64,000 bases of DNA from Terriglobia bacterium (lineage in GTDB: Bacteria > Acidobacteriota > Terriglobia > Bryobacterales > Bryobacteraceae). How positions within the stretch are numbered: position 1 is the stretch's first letter; the number at the start of each line of letters is the position of its first letter. This document shows, in pieces, positions 19,474 through 29,375 of this stretch. The position numbers were made by a program, and so were the translations under genes. The notes beneath the pieces are model-generated. The model was not told the origin of the DNA. It made no database searches and was given only the letters and a program-made list of their open reading frames with translations. The stretch lies in NCBI GenBank assembly GCA_025358575.1, contig JANYJA010000134.1:1-64000 (forward strand), given 5' to 3'.

Positions 19474-21078
19474 ATGCGTTCAAAATTGATATTTTCAGCG
19501 GTGATCGCCACCCTCCCCGCGCTGAGCCAGGTTGTGGTTACCACCCAGCACAATGACAACTTCCGAAGCGGCCTGAACGCTAAAGAAAAAATTCTGGCCC
19601 CTACTAACGTAAGTCCTAAGACCTTTGGAAAATTGTTCTCCTACCCGGTGGACGGTTTTGTCTATGCCCAGCCGCTCTACATCCCGGGTGTGCCGATAGG
19701 CGGTATTAATCACAACGTCATCTACATCGCGACGGAAAACGACAGCGTGTACGCGTTCGACGCCGATAGCAACGCCGGCACCAATGCGAATCCTCTGTGG
19801 CACGTAAACTTCACCAACCCCGCCGCGGGTGTGACCCCGGTCGTCTTTTGGGACGTGAATAGCTCGGATGTCATCCCGTACATTGGGATCACCAGCACCC
19901 CCGTAATCCAAGTGCTTACCAGCACGATATATGTGGTTGCCAAGACGGCGGAGGTTTCCGGCACGACGACGAGCTATGTGCAGCGCCTGCACGCGCTCGA
20001 CCTCAAGACCGGTGCCGAGAAGTTCGGTGGTCCCGTGGTGATTGCACCTACTTATCCCGGCACCGACGTGCCTAATGACGGCAACGGCAAAGTTATTTTC
20101 GATGCCCTTCATCAGCACAACCGCCCCGGACTGCTCTTGAGCGGCGGCGTGTTGTATGCCGCATGGGCTTCGCATGGGGACCAGGACCCGTATCACGGTT
20201 GGCTGGTGGGGTTTAACGCGAGCACATTGCAACAAGTTTCGGTTTACAACACCACACCCAACGCCATCCCGGGTGCTGCCCCGTCCGGGAGAGGCGGGTT
20301 TTGGCAAGGCGGCAGCGGCCTCTCCGCGGATCAGACGGGCAGCATCTATGGAGTCACCGGCAATGGCAGCTTCGATGGCATCGCGAATTTTGGCGATTCC
20401 GTGTTGAAGTTTTCTTCTACGTTGCAAGTTACCGATTCATTTACTCCTTACGACCAAGCCGCTATAAGCGCCAACGATGTGGATCTCGGGTCGAGCGGAG
20501 CGATGCTGATGCCCCCTCAGAGTGGCCCGACCCCTCATCTGCTCATCACCGCCAGCAAAAACGGCAGTATCTATGTCATTAACAGGGATGCCATGGGAGG
20601 TTACAACCCGAACGGCAACCAAATCGTCCAATATCTTCCAGGTGCCATCGGAGCGGAATTCGGAAGCCTGTCGGTCGGTCCGGGCTTTGTCTATTTCTGG
20701 GGTGCCAACGATGCGATCAGGGCCTTTCCGGTGAACGGCGGCCTCTTGGGTGCGCCGATTCTCGGTCCTGCCACCGCGGGGTACCCGGGGCCCCACACCA
20801 GCGTTTCCTCGAATGGCACCACCAATTCCATTGTTTGGGCCATTCAAACGGACCAATATGTAACCAACGGCCCAGCGGCTTTGCTGGCATTTGCTGGCGC
20901 AAATATCGCGGTGAAACTGTATGATTCAGGGATCAACCTGACGCGTGACAACCCCGGACCAGCGGTCAAATTTTCCGTCCCCACCGTGGTGAATGGGAAG
21001 GTTTACGTCGGGACGCAGAATTCCGTGTCCGTGTTCGGACTCTTGCCGCTTCTTAACGGCCCGACGATTCCGAACTAA
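19474..21078 (+). CDS. secreted PQQ-like beta-propeller protein
   Basis: 534 residues with a signal peptide (IFSAVIATLPALSQ). The sequence is a series of beta-blade repeats with the pattern V-x-IATENDSVYAFDAD, VYVVAKT..RLHALDLKTG, LLITASKNGSIYVINRD and VYVGTQNSVSVFG, characteristic of PQQ-enzyme-like or YncE-like eight-bladed propellers. The catalytic residues of quinoprotein dehydrogenases are not evident, so it is more likely a binding or scaffold protein. Acidobacteriota have many such exported proteins. Its stop overlaps the convergent dnaE stop by 4 bases. Confidence 0.8.
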   Translation: MRSKLIFSAVIATLPALSQVVVTTQHNDNFRSGLNAKEKILAPTNVSPKTFGKLFSYPVDGFVYAQPLYIPGVPIGGINHNVIYIATENDSVYAFDADSNAGTNANPLWHVNFTNPAAGVTPVVFWDVNSSDVIPYIGITSTPVIQVLTSTIYVVAKTAEVSGTTTSYVQRLHALDLKTGAEKFGGPVVIAPTYPGTDVPNDGNGKVIFDALHQHNRPGLLLSGGVLYAAWASHGDQDPYHGWLVGFNASTLQQVSVYNTTPNAIPGAAPSGRGGFWQGGSGLSADQTGSIYGVTGNGSFDGIANFGDSVLKFSSTLQVTDSFTPYDQAAISANDVDLGSSGAMLMPPQSGPTPHLLITASKNGSIYVINRDAMGGYNPNGNQIVQYLPGAIGAEFGSLSVGPGFVYFWGANDAIRAFPVNGGLLGAPILGPATAGYPGPHTSVSSNGTTNSIVWAIQTDQYVTNGPAALLAFAGANIAVKLYDSGINLTRDNPGPAVKFSVPTVVNGKVYVGTQNSVSVFGLLPLLNGPTIPN

Positions 21079-24000
21079 TTCCCCAGCACTTCAATCGCGT
21101 CCCCGCCGCAAATCCTTTCTACCGCGGCGCGGAACTCTTTGTCGGGCTTGACCTTCAGCGGAACGTCCAACACCACCGAAAAATCGCTCGATTGCTCCAG
21201 ACGGAATCGCACCTGCGTCCCGCCGGGCTTTTGACCGAATAGATCGCTCAAAGCGCTGGCCTTGTCTTTGGTCCCGTTTCGCCCCAGCCAAACCTTGATG
21301 GATATCAGCGATGGCAGCGGTACCCGCGCGACATCCAGCGGCACAATATCCTGCACGGATATTTTGGTCGCGTTGTTTTCTTCCGGCAGCGCCAGCCCGC
21401 GCACCAGAACGGCTTGATCCTCAGCCAACAAAGACGCGAGGCGTTCAAATTGCGTGTTGAAGACCAGCGCTTCAGTGCTTCCATCGCGATCTTCGAGTTG
21501 CATCACCGCCCAAGGCTTACCTTCCCGATTGCGTTTGCGAACCACCCCGGTGATCACGCCGCACATAGCCACCTCAACGCCTTTCGCGAGACCCTCGAGT
21601 GTGCCGCTGCTGTGTGTGGCTAGCTCGCAAACTTTCTCTTCGTACTGCTGCAGCGGATGCCCGGTTACATAGAAACCCAACACGTCCTTTTCGCTCTGAA
21701 GTTTGTCTTTGGGTGTCCAATCGTTGGCCTTCGGGAGCGTTTGGTGCGGGTGCGCATCGGCCCCGCCCATCAGCAACCCGAACAGGCCCTCCTGCCCGCT
21801 TTGCTTATCGCGCCAGCTTCGCTGCCCAGATTCCATGGCTCCATCAATCGCCAGCATGAGCTGCGCCCGCGTGCCTTCCATGGAATCCATCGCGCCCGCT
21901 CGGATCAAGCTCTCAATCATGCGCTTGTTGATCGACTGCAGGTCCACTTCTTCGCAGAATTGGTAGATTGTCGTAAAGCCGCCGGCTTTCGTGCGCGCCG
22001 CGGTGATCGCATCCACCGCGCCTTGGCCCAGGTTCTTAATCGCGCCCAGCCCGAAACGGATTGCGTCGCTGTCGGGTGTAAAGGTCCAGTCGCTCGCGTT
22101 CACGTCCGGCGGCAGCACCTTGATCTTCATATCGCGGCACTCGTTGATGTATTTCACAACCTTCGCCACATTGCCGGTTTCCGAGGTCAGCAATGCGGCC
22201 ATGAACTCCACCGGATAATGCGCCTTCAGGTACGCCGTGATATACGCCAAGTACGCATAGGCCGCCGAGTGCGACTTGTTGAACCCATACTCCGCGAACT
22301 GCGCCATTAAGTCGAAAAGCTTCTCGCTCTTCTTGACGTTGAAGCCTTTCTCCGCCGCCCCCTTTAGAAAACGTTCGCGCTGCGCGTCCATTTCCTCTAT
22401 CTTTTTCTTCCCCATCGCGCGGCGCAGCATGTCGGCCTCGCCCAGCGAGTACCCCGCGACAACATTCGAGATCTGCATCACTTGTTCCTGATAAAGAATC
22501 ACGCCGTAGGTTTCTTCCAGCAGCGGCTTTAATTCAGGCAGATCGAACGTGACAGCCTTGCGCCCGTGCTTGCGGTCGATGAAATCGTCCACTACGCCGC
22601 CCTTGAGCGGACCCGGGCGGTAGAGCGCGTTCAGCGCCGTCAAGTCTTCGATGCGTTCGGGCTGGTATCGCCGCAGCACATCGCGCATGCCCGGAGATTC
22701 AAACTGGAACACGCCGCTGGTGAAGCCATTCGAGAATATCTGGTAGCTCGCGGGGTCGTCCAGCGGCACTTCATCGATCACGATCTTCTGGCCGCGATGT
22801 TTCTCGATGAGCTTCTGGGCGTCTGCGATGATCGTCAGCGTCGTCAGGCCCAGAAAGTCCATCTTCAGCAACGCCAGCTTGTCGAGCCCGTTCATGTCGT
22901 ACTGGGTGACAATTTCCTCGCGATTGGTGCGGTAGAGCGGCACTAACGTGCGCAGCGGTTCGGGCGATATCACGACCCCGGCAGCGTGAACCGACGCGTT
23001 GCGCGCCAGTCCCTCCAGGCGTTCGGCCACGGTCAGAATGTCGCGAATGCGCGGATCCTTGCGAGCCGCTTCTTCAAAGCCCGGCTCCATCTTCATCGAT
23101 TCTTTTAAATCGATGTTCAACACCGCCGGAACGAGTTTAGTGACACGTTCGACATCCGCGAAAGCCACATCCAGCACGCGTCCCACGTCTTTGATGGCCG
23201 CCTTTGCGCCCAGCGTTCCGAACGTAATGATCTGGGCGACCTGCTCACGCCCGTATTTTTCGGTGACGTACTTGATCACTTCGCCCCGCCCGCGGGTGCA
23301 GAAGTCGATATCGATATCGGGCATGCTGATGCGTTCCGGATTTAGGAAGCGCTCGAAAAGCAGCCCGTACTGAAGTGGATCGATATCGGTAATCTCCATC
23401 GAATAACTCACCAGGCTGCCCGCCGCCGACCCGCGTCCCGGACCCACCGGAATCGACACGGACTTGGCGAAGCGGATGAAATCCCAGACGATCAGAAAGT
23501 AGCCCGAGAACTTCATCTGCTGTATCATTCGGATCTCGAAATCGAGCCGCTCGGTGTACTCCGCCAGATCGTGCTTCAGCATCCCCTTGGCCTGCTGCGC
23601 TTCCAGACGGCCGCGCCGCTTTTCGAATCCCTGGCGAGCAACATATTCGAAATAGGTGTCGATGCTATGATCCGCCGGCACATCGAACTTCGGGAACGGC
23701 TCTTTGACCTTTTCGAGCTTGACCTGGCAGCGCTGCGCGATCTCCCACGGGCGATTCACGGCATCTTCCAGCTCGCCGAAAACCTGCATCATTTCGGGGC
23801 GCGTTTTTAAGTAGAACTCGGGGTTGGTGAAGCGCAGCCGGTTCGGGTCGCTCATGGTCTTCCCCGTCTGGATGCACATCAGAATTTCGTGCGCTCGCGC
23901 GTCCTCTTTCTTCAGGTAGTGCGAGTCGTTCGTTGCCACCAGCGGGATGCCGGTCTCCTGCGACATGCGGTTCAACCGCGGCGTAAGCAGCTTATCTTGA

Positions 24001-24542
24001 TCGAGGCCGTGGTCTTGTATCTCGAGGAAGAAATTATCTTTCCCGAACATGTCGCGATAGGTGTGAGCCAGGCGCAAGCTGTCGGCGTAGCGGTCGGCAA
24101 GCAGTGCTTCGTTCAGATCCCCGCGCAAACACGCGGAGAGCGCAATCAGCCCTTTGGAGTGCCGCGCCAGCAGGTCTTTATCAATGCGCGGCTTGTAATA
24201 AAAGCCCTCTAAATAGGCTGTCGAGACCAGGTTGATCAGATTGCGATAGCCTTCCTGGTCCTCGCAGAGCAGCACAAGGTGGTTATAGCGGTCCGTATCG
24301 GAGCGCGTCTTGTGGCCCTTTTGTGAAACGTAAACTTCGCAACCGATGACCGGGTGGACTCCCTTAGCTTTGGCGGTGTTGTAGAACTGCACGGCTCCGA
24401 ACAGGTTGCCGTGATCGGTCATGGCGACCGAGGGCATTTTCTGTTCGACGACCAGATCCATCAGCTGCCCGATCTCGCAAGCCCCGTCCAGCAGAGAGTA
24501 ATCGGTGTGGCAATGGAGGTGAACAAACGGAGTTTCAGCCAT
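21075..24542 (-). CDS. dnaE: DNA polymerase III alpha subunit
   Basis: 1155 residues, the normal DnaE length. The amino-terminal PHP domain starts FVHLHCHTDYSLLDGA, the polymerase core has PDIDIDFCTRGR (two catalytic Asp) and GPGRGSAAGSLV, and the tail carries the HhH and OB-fold regions (VAMCGVITGVVRKRNREGKPW). I chose the ATG at 24542, since the family sequence begins at MAETPFVHLH; the frame is open further upstream into the isoamylase gene but without similarity. It is the replicative polymerase. It lies 56 bases downstream of the isoamylase gene. Confidence 0.97.
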   Translation of the reverse strand: MAETPFVHLHCHTDYSLLDGACEIGQLMDLVVEQKMPSVAMTDHGNLFGAVQFYNTAKAKGVHPVIGCEVYVSQKGHKTRSDTDRYNHLVLLCEDQEGYRNLINLVSTAYLEGFYYKPRIDKDLLARHSKGLIALSACLRGDLNEALLADRYADSLRLAHTYRDMFGKDNFFLEIQDHGLDQDKLLTPRLNRMSQETGIPLVATNDSHYLKKEDARAHEILMCIQTGKTMSDPNRLRFTNPEFYLKTRPEMMQVFGELEDAVNRPWEIAQRCQVKLEKVKEPFPKFDVPADHSIDTYFEYVARQGFEKRRGRLEAQQAKGMLKHDLAEYTERLDFEIRMIQQMKFSGYFLIVWDFIRFAKSVSIPVGPGRGSAAGSLVSYSMEITDIDPLQYGLLFERFLNPERISMPDIDIDFCTRGRGEVIKYVTEKYGREQVAQIITFGTLGAKAAIKDVGRVLDVAFADVERVTKLVPAVLNIDLKESMKMEPGFEEAARKDPRIRDILTVAERLEGLARNASVHAAGVVISPEPLRTLVPLYRTNREEIVTQYDMNGLDKLALLKMDFLGLTTLTIIADAQKLIEKHRGQKIVIDEVPLDDPASYQIFSNGFTSGVFQFESPGMRDVLRRYQPERIEDLTALNALYRPGPLKGGVVDDFIDRKHGRKAVTFDLPELKPLLEETYGVILYQEQVMQISNVVAGYSLGEADMLRRAMGKKKIEEMDAQRERFLKGAAEKGFNVKKSEKLFDLMAQFAEYGFNKSHSAAYAYLAYITAYLKAHYPVEFMAALLTSETGNVAKVVKYINECRDMKIKVLPPDVNASDWTFTPDSDAIRFGLGAIKNLGQGAVDAITAARTKAGGFTTIYQFCEEVDLQSINKRMIESLIRAGAMDSMEGTRAQLMLAIDGAMESGQRSWRDKQSGQEGLFGLLMGGADAHPHQTLPKANDWTPKDKLQSEKDVLGFYVTGHPLQQYEEKVCELATHSSGTLEGLAKGVEVAMCGVITGVVRKRNREGKPWAVMQLEDRDGSTEALVFNTQFERLASLLAEDQAVLVRGLALPEENNATKISVQDIVPLDVARVPLPSLISIKVWLGRNGTKDKASALSDLFGQKPGGTQVRFRLEQSSDFSVVLDVPLKVKPDKEFRAAVERICGGDAIEVLGN

Positions 24543-24598
24543 CGAAAAGGTGTCCTGGGGAGGCACCTCTGATTCTGCCACATCACCGTGATGCAGTT

Positions 24599-26779
24599 CT
24601 ACTTCTTCGTCAACACCAGCACCGCCCGCCCCGGAAGAGTGTACACCGCCCCCGTGATAGTCTTCGACGACATCCCGATCGAAGTATCTAGCACACGTGT
24701 CCACAACTTCCCCGCCCCGGCTGAGGGCAACGTGAAATCAACCGGTCCAGACCACGCGTTATATGCCAGATAGAGCATTCCAGCCGGATCGTGAAACGGG
24801 CCGCCGTCAATCGTCCACGCGATTGCGTGATTGTCCGCGTTGTCAAAATATGCGCCATCAGCCGCGCCGCCGTCTGGTTTGAGCCAGTGGAGCTGCTCCG
24901 CTGAATAGAAGTCGGCCGGCCACAACGCCGCGTGCGCGCGCCTAAATGCAATCAGTGCTCTCGCGTAACCCTGAAATGCGCGCTGTTCCGCGGTCAATGT
25001 GAAATTCAGCCAGTTGAACGGGGTGTCCAGGTTGTAAGAATTGTTATTCCCATTCAGCGAACGCAGAAACTCGTCGCCGCCAGTCATCATCGGCGTGCCT
25101 GCGCTCAGCATTAATAGCGCCAGCCCATTCCGCGCGGCTTTTATCTGATCGGGGTGGCTGCCGCTCTGGTCCCAACTTTCATTGTTATCATTGCCGCCGT
25201 CGGATGGGCCTTTGGGAAAGGGCTGGTTGTTATTCTTGGAGTTGAAGTGATAAAGGTCGGCTAAGGTGAAACCGTCGTGCGCCACCATGAAATTGACCGA
25301 GTGCCACGGCTTGCGCCCGTTGGCTTGAAACAGATCGGCCGATCCCGCAAACCGCGTCGCCAATTCACCAGTGGTCACTGTCTCAACGCCGAGCTTGTTC
25401 TGACTCTGCCGTACCTTGTCGCGGAAGGAGCCATTCCATTCCCACCATCCTGCCGGGAAGTTTCCCAGTTGAAAAGTGCCGTCTCCGATGGCCCAGGGCT
25501 CGGCGATCAGAGGAACTCCGGGAAACTCGCGCGCCAAGCGGTTCAGCGCGGTTGCCGGAGCCAGCTTGTCGTAGTGGAAACAGCCTTCGGTGCAGGTGTT
25601 GCCCAGAACCGGCGCGAGATCGAACCGGAACCCGTCAATTCCGAGCGTAGCGTGCCAATAATCGAGCGAATCCACAATCAAGTCCTGCGCCACCGGATTC
25701 GCCGTATTATAGTCACCACCAACGCCTGAGTTATCGAAAGAAGATTGATGGTCGGAAGTCAGCAAATAGTAAGTTGGGTTGTCCAATCCGCGGAATGAAA
25801 TCAAGTTGTAAGTGTTCTTGTCGTCTGAATGATAAGCGTAGCCTTCGCCGGTATGGTTATAAACCACATCCACAAATACCTTCAGACCCGCCGCATGGAA
25901 TGCCGCTACCATTTTCCGCAGTTCGCGCGTCGGGCCGCCGGGCGACTTGTCGGATGAGAAACGCCGGTCTGGAGCGAAGTAGTTCAGCGTCGCGTAGCCC
26001 CAGTAATTGGCGCTGCGCGGATCGGCATCGTTGGTATCGTTTTGAGTTTCTTGCAACGGAAGAAACTCAACAGCCGTTATTCCCAGTGACTTTAGGTATC
26101 CAGCTTTTAGCGCGGCCCCTCGATAGGTTCCGCGCGCCGTGGCGGGAATACTCGAATCGGAATTTGTTAGCCCGCGAAGTTGCACTTCATAGACGATCTC
26201 TTCTTGAGGCGGAGTAGTCGGACGAGCTTCAACCGGAGTAGTTGAATCCTGAAGAACGATTCCTTTCGGAGCGACGTTTCCGGTATCCAGAAGCCGGTGA
26301 TCCGGGCCGCTGGCGTATACCGATCCATCGCGATTATCTTTCGTGGCCGGATCATGACTAATTTCGCGAGCATAAGGATCGAGCAGCAGCTTGTTGGGAT
26401 TGAAGCGATTTCCGGCGCTGTCTACATCCGAAACAAAACCGCGCCCGCTCCCCTTGGTCCACGCCGGGTCAAACGTCCAATTCGGTCCCCACGCCCGGTA
26501 ACCGTAGTAAATTGTCCCCCTGATCCCAAGCTGACTTAGCGGAACGGTGGCCGACCAAACCGATGTCGCCGCGTCACGGTCTAGAGGAATGCGCGCGACC
26601 TCGTTTACCGCTGCCGCCGCTGCAAACAGATCGACTTCGACCCGAGTGGCGCCCGACGAGTACACGCGAAAGGTGACGCTGTTCGCGCCTAGATGCGCCC
26701 CGAGTTTCAAGCGATTGATTTCAGCCGATGCCGAAAACGACAGCAGCGTAGCGACCGTAACAAAAGCACGAAAAGCCAT
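24599..26779 (-). CDS. secreted isoamylase (glycogen debranching, GH13_11)
   Basis: 726 residues with signal peptide AFRAFVTVATLLSFSASA. It hydrolyses alpha-1,6 branches of starch or glycogen. An amino-terminal CBM48-like domain (NSVTFRVYSSGATRVEVDLF) precedes the GH13 barrel. The catalytic residues are readable: nucleophile Asp387 in DGFRFDLA, acid/base Glu427 in IAEPWAIGDG, and Asp502 in VAHDGFTL, plus VDVVYNHTGEG. The positions and the exported form match Pseudomonas-type isoamylase more than cytoplasmic GlgX. A carboxy-terminal beta domain is present. The likely role is to use external polysaccharide. Confidence 0.93.
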   Translation of the reverse strand: MAFRAFVTVATLLSFSASAEINRLKLGAHLGANSVTFRVYSSGATRVEVDLFAAAAAVNEVARIPLDRDAATSVWSATVPLSQLGIRGTIYYGYRAWGPNWTFDPAWTKGSGRGFVSDVDSAGNRFNPNKLLLDPYAREISHDPATKDNRDGSVYASGPDHRLLDTGNVAPKGIVLQDSTTPVEARPTTPPQEEIVYEVQLRGLTNSDSSIPATARGTYRGAALKAGYLKSLGITAVEFLPLQETQNDTNDADPRSANYWGYATLNYFAPDRRFSSDKSPGGPTRELRKMVAAFHAAGLKVFVDVVYNHTGEGYAYHSDDKNTYNLISFRGLDNPTYYLLTSDHQSSFDNSGVGGDYNTANPVAQDLIVDSLDYWHATLGIDGFRFDLAPVLGNTCTEGCFHYDKLAPATALNRLAREFPGVPLIAEPWAIGDGTFQLGNFPAGWWEWNGSFRDKVRQSQNKLGVETVTTGELATRFAGSADLFQANGRKPWHSVNFMVAHDGFTLADLYHFNSKNNNQPFPKGPSDGGNDNNESWDQSGSHPDQIKAARNGLALLMLSAGTPMMTGGDEFLRSLNGNNNSYNLDTPFNWLNFTLTAEQRAFQGYARALIAFRRAHAALWPADFYSAEQLHWLKPDGGAADGAYFDNADNHAIAWTIDGGPFHDPAGMLYLAYNAWSGPVDFTLPSAGAGKLWTRVLDTSIGMSSKTITGAVYTLPGRAVLVLTKK

Positions 26780-26848
26780 CTCTGACTCCTTCAGTGATTC
26801 TGAGTAGTATAGCGAGGAAAGTGGGAATAGTAGGCCAGCCGGAAACGG

Positions 26849-27289
26849 CTATTTGCGTCGTTCGAGCTCGGCGATGCGCTCTTCCGCGAGGGCAAGACGT
26901 TCGTCCAGGGACGAAACATTCGAACCCGTCACGCGCGTGCGGATTTCCATGCTGCGTGCCCATCCGTGAAAAGCGGTGAGCAAGCTCGTTTCAACTTTCT
27001 CATTGCGCTTGTCGACGTACGACGTTAGTCGCGTTTCCATATCGGCGCTGTGAGACACGAACCGCGTTTCCAAGTCGGCACTGTGAGACAGGAGGCGCGT
27101 TTCCATATCGGCGCTGTGAGATAGGAGGCGCGTTTCCATGTCGGCACTCTGAGATAGGAGCCGCGTTTCCATGTCGACACTCTGCGCTAAGAGCCGCGTC
27201 TCCATCTGTGCGACGTGCGACAGGAGACGGCCCTCCAAATCTATGAGATCCTGTTTGACCACTGGCGACTGGGAATTTTCTTGTGCCAT
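26849..27289 (-). CDS. coiled-coil protein with 11-residue repeats
   Basis: 146 residues. Residues about 20-85 consist of tandem copies of METRLLSHSAD (hendecads), which predict a right-handed coiled coil. The middle then has a Trp-Ala segment (LLTAFHGWARSMEIRTRV), and the end (VSSLDERLALAEERIAELERR) is another coiled-coil helix. No signal peptide or membrane segment is seen. It may oligomerise or act as a spacer. It resembles small proteins with DUF-type coiled coils found beside unrelated genes; function unknown. The underlying DNA repeat is listed separately. Confidence 0.7.
   Translation of the reverse strand: MAQENSQSPVVKQDLIDLEGRLLSHVAQMETRLLAQSVDMETRLLSQSADMETRLLSHSADMETRLLSHSADLETRFVSHSADMETRLTSYVDKRNEKVETSLLTAFHGWARSMEIRTRVTGSNVSSLDERLALAEERIAELERRK
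27030..27227 (-). repeat. six tandem 33-bp repeats inside the coiled-coil gene
   Basis: Six consecutive 33-base units, each beginning CGCGTTTCC on the plus strand (the last begins CGCGTCTCC), at 27030, 27063, 27096, 27129, 27162 and 27195. The three middle copies are nearly identical. One unit equals 11 codons, so copy-number change keeps the frame. Confidence 0.9.
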
Positions 27290-27350
27290 TGTTTCACTTC
27301 AGTTTGCCATAACTCCTTGCTCTCCGCCTCCCCTGCCCTAAACTAAAGAA

Positions 27351-29369
27351 ATGGCCGCCGATAACCCGCTCCTTCACATCGATTTCGAAATTCCGTTTGA
27401 TCGGGTGCGTGCGGAGCATGTGGAACCAGCCATCACGGAGCTGCTCCGGGACGCTGAGCGGAAACTCGAAGCGCTCGCCGCTGACACCGCGGACCGATCC
27501 TTTCAGAATACGCTAATCGCGCTCGAGAAGGTGACCGAAAGGCTGGCTTATGCAATGAGCGTTGTGACTCACATTGAAGCCGTCGCCACCAGCCCCCAGA
27601 TGCGGGCTGCTTACAACGCGGTACAAGCGCCAGTCAGCGCGTTCTATTCCGGAATTCCGCTGCACGAAGGCCTTTGGAAAGCGATGCAGGCCTACGCAGC
27701 CACGCTTGAAGCCCACGAACTGACGGGCATCCACCGCCGCTTCCTCACGAAAACCATGGATGCATTTCGCCGTCACGGCGCTGAACTCGATGCCATTGGG
27801 AAACTCCGGATGGCCGAGATCGATGTCGAACTCAGCAAGCTCACGACAAAGTTCTCGGAGAACGTTCTCGATGCCACCAACGCGTTTGAGCTCGTGATCG
27901 ACGACGAGTCGAAGCTCGCCGGCCTTCCACCTACCGCGGTCGCCGCGGCGCGACAGAGTGCCGAGGAAAAGGGAAAGATCGGCTGGCGGTTCACCCTCCA
28001 GTCGCCAAGCTATGGGCCGTTGATGACGTATCTCGACGACAGCGAAATCCGTCGGCAAGTTTATCTCGCATATGCCCGCCGCGCTTCGGCGGAGCCATTC
28101 GATAATCGCGATCGCGTAGCGGAGATCATTCGGCTGCGCGGCGAAAAGGCCCGTCTGCTGGGGTTCGAAAACTTCGCGGACCTTGTGTTGAACGACCGGA
28201 TGGCCCATCAAGGCATCCACGCCATGGCGTTTCTTCAGGACCTCAAGAAGAAGACGGAAGACGCCTTCCATCGCGAAAATCTGAGTCTTCTGCAGTTTGC
28301 GGGGCGCGACTTGAAGGCCTGGGACATCGGCTACTACGCCGAGAAGCAGCGCGAAGCCCTTTACGATTTTGATGAAGAAGAGCTGCGGCCCTACTTCTCC
28401 ACGGCGCGCGTGGTCGCCGGCATGTTCGACATCGTCAAGCGGCTCTATGGCATTTTCGTTGTCGAGCGCGCCGGTGCGCCGATATGGCACCCGGATGTCC
28501 GCTACTATTACATCCACGACGAGAATGGCGACCTTCTCGGCGCTTTCTATGCCGATTGGTACCCTCGCGAAGCCAAGCGCGGGGGCGCATGGATGGACGC
28601 GTTCATCACCGGTGTGGCGACGTCCCTGCATCCGGATCCCCATGTTGGCACCATTTGCGGGAACCTTACGCCGCCGGTGGGCGATAAGCCCGCGCTGCTC
28701 ACCCATCGCGAAGTGGAAACTATTTTCCACGAGTTTGGCCATCTGCTTCACCATTCACTGAGCCGCGTCGATATCAAGAGCCTCGCGGGAACCAACGTCG
28801 CGTGGGACTTCGTCGAACTTCCATCGCAGATCATGGAAAATTGGTGTTGGGAGCGAGAGGCGCTCGACCTTTTCGCCCTCCATTACACAACCGGCGAGCC
28901 GATCCCGGAAGAACTTTTTCAAAAACTGAAGCGTGCCAAGAACTTCCGCGGCGCCAATAACCAAATGCGCCAGCTTGGCTTTGGGATCGTCGATCTCGCG
29001 TTGCACGTGGAGTACTCGCCCGAACGCGACGGCGGCGCGATTGATTACTCGCGCAACCTTCTGCAACAGTTCTCCGCGGCCCCTCTGCCGCCGGATCACG
29101 CGCTAATCGCAAGTTTCACCCACCTGTTTGGAAGCCCCGTGGGCTACGGCGCCGGATACTATTCCTACAAGTGGGCGGAAGTTTTGGACGCTGACGCTTT
29201 CACGCGTTTCCGGGAAGAGGGAATCTTCAGCCGCCGAGTGGGAACCCAATTACGCGAGCAGATTCTTTCCAGGGGCGATAGCGAAGATCCGGCCGTGCTC
29301 TACCGCGGGTTCATGGGCCGCGACCCCGATCTCTCGGCGCTGCTGGAACGTTCGGGATTGCTATCCTAG
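27351..29369 (+). CDS. prlC: oligopeptidase A / M3 family zinc metallopeptidase
   Basis: 672 residues, the normal size for PrlC and thimet-type peptidases that degrade short peptides and signal peptides in the cytoplasm. The zinc motif HEFGHLLHH starts at His460, and the third ligand Glu lies in WDFVELPSQIMENW. The amino terminus (LLHIDFEIPFDRVRAEHVEPAI) matches oligopeptidase A. The substrate-tunnel loop GYGAGYYSYKWAEVLDAD near the end is typical. The ATPase gene follows after 6 bases and is probably cotranscribed. Confidence 0.95.
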   Translation: MAADNPLLHIDFEIPFDRVRAEHVEPAITELLRDAERKLEALAADTADRSFQNTLIALEKVTERLAYAMSVVTHIEAVATSPQMRAAYNAVQAPVSAFYSGIPLHEGLWKAMQAYAATLEAHELTGIHRRFLTKTMDAFRRHGAELDAIGKLRMAEIDVELSKLTTKFSENVLDATNAFELVIDDESKLAGLPPTAVAAARQSAEEKGKIGWRFTLQSPSYGPLMTYLDDSEIRRQVYLAYARRASAEPFDNRDRVAEIIRLRGEKARLLGFENFADLVLNDRMAHQGIHAMAFLQDLKKKTEDAFHRENLSLLQFAGRDLKAWDIGYYAEKQREALYDFDEEELRPYFSTARVVAGMFDIVKRLYGIFVVERAGAPIWHPDVRYYYIHDENGDLLGAFYADWYPREAKRGGAWMDAFITGVATSLHPDPHVGTICGNLTPPVGDKPALLTHREVETIFHEFGHLLHHSLSRVDIKSLAGTNVAWDFVELPSQIMENWCWEREALDLFALHYTTGEPIPEELFQKLKRAKNFRGANNQMRQLGFGIVDLALHVEYSPERDGGAIDYSRNLLQQFSAAPLPPDHALIASFTHLFGSPVGYGAGYYSYKWAEVLDADAFTRFREEGIFSRRVGTQLREQILSRGDSEDPAVLYRGFMGRDPDLSALLERSGLLS

Positions 29370-29375
29370 GCCAGC

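Noticed and set aside
24543-24704. 54-residue amino-terminal extension of DnaE
   Set aside because: It lies partly in the isoamylase gene and has no similarity; the family sequence begins at MAETPFVHLHCH.
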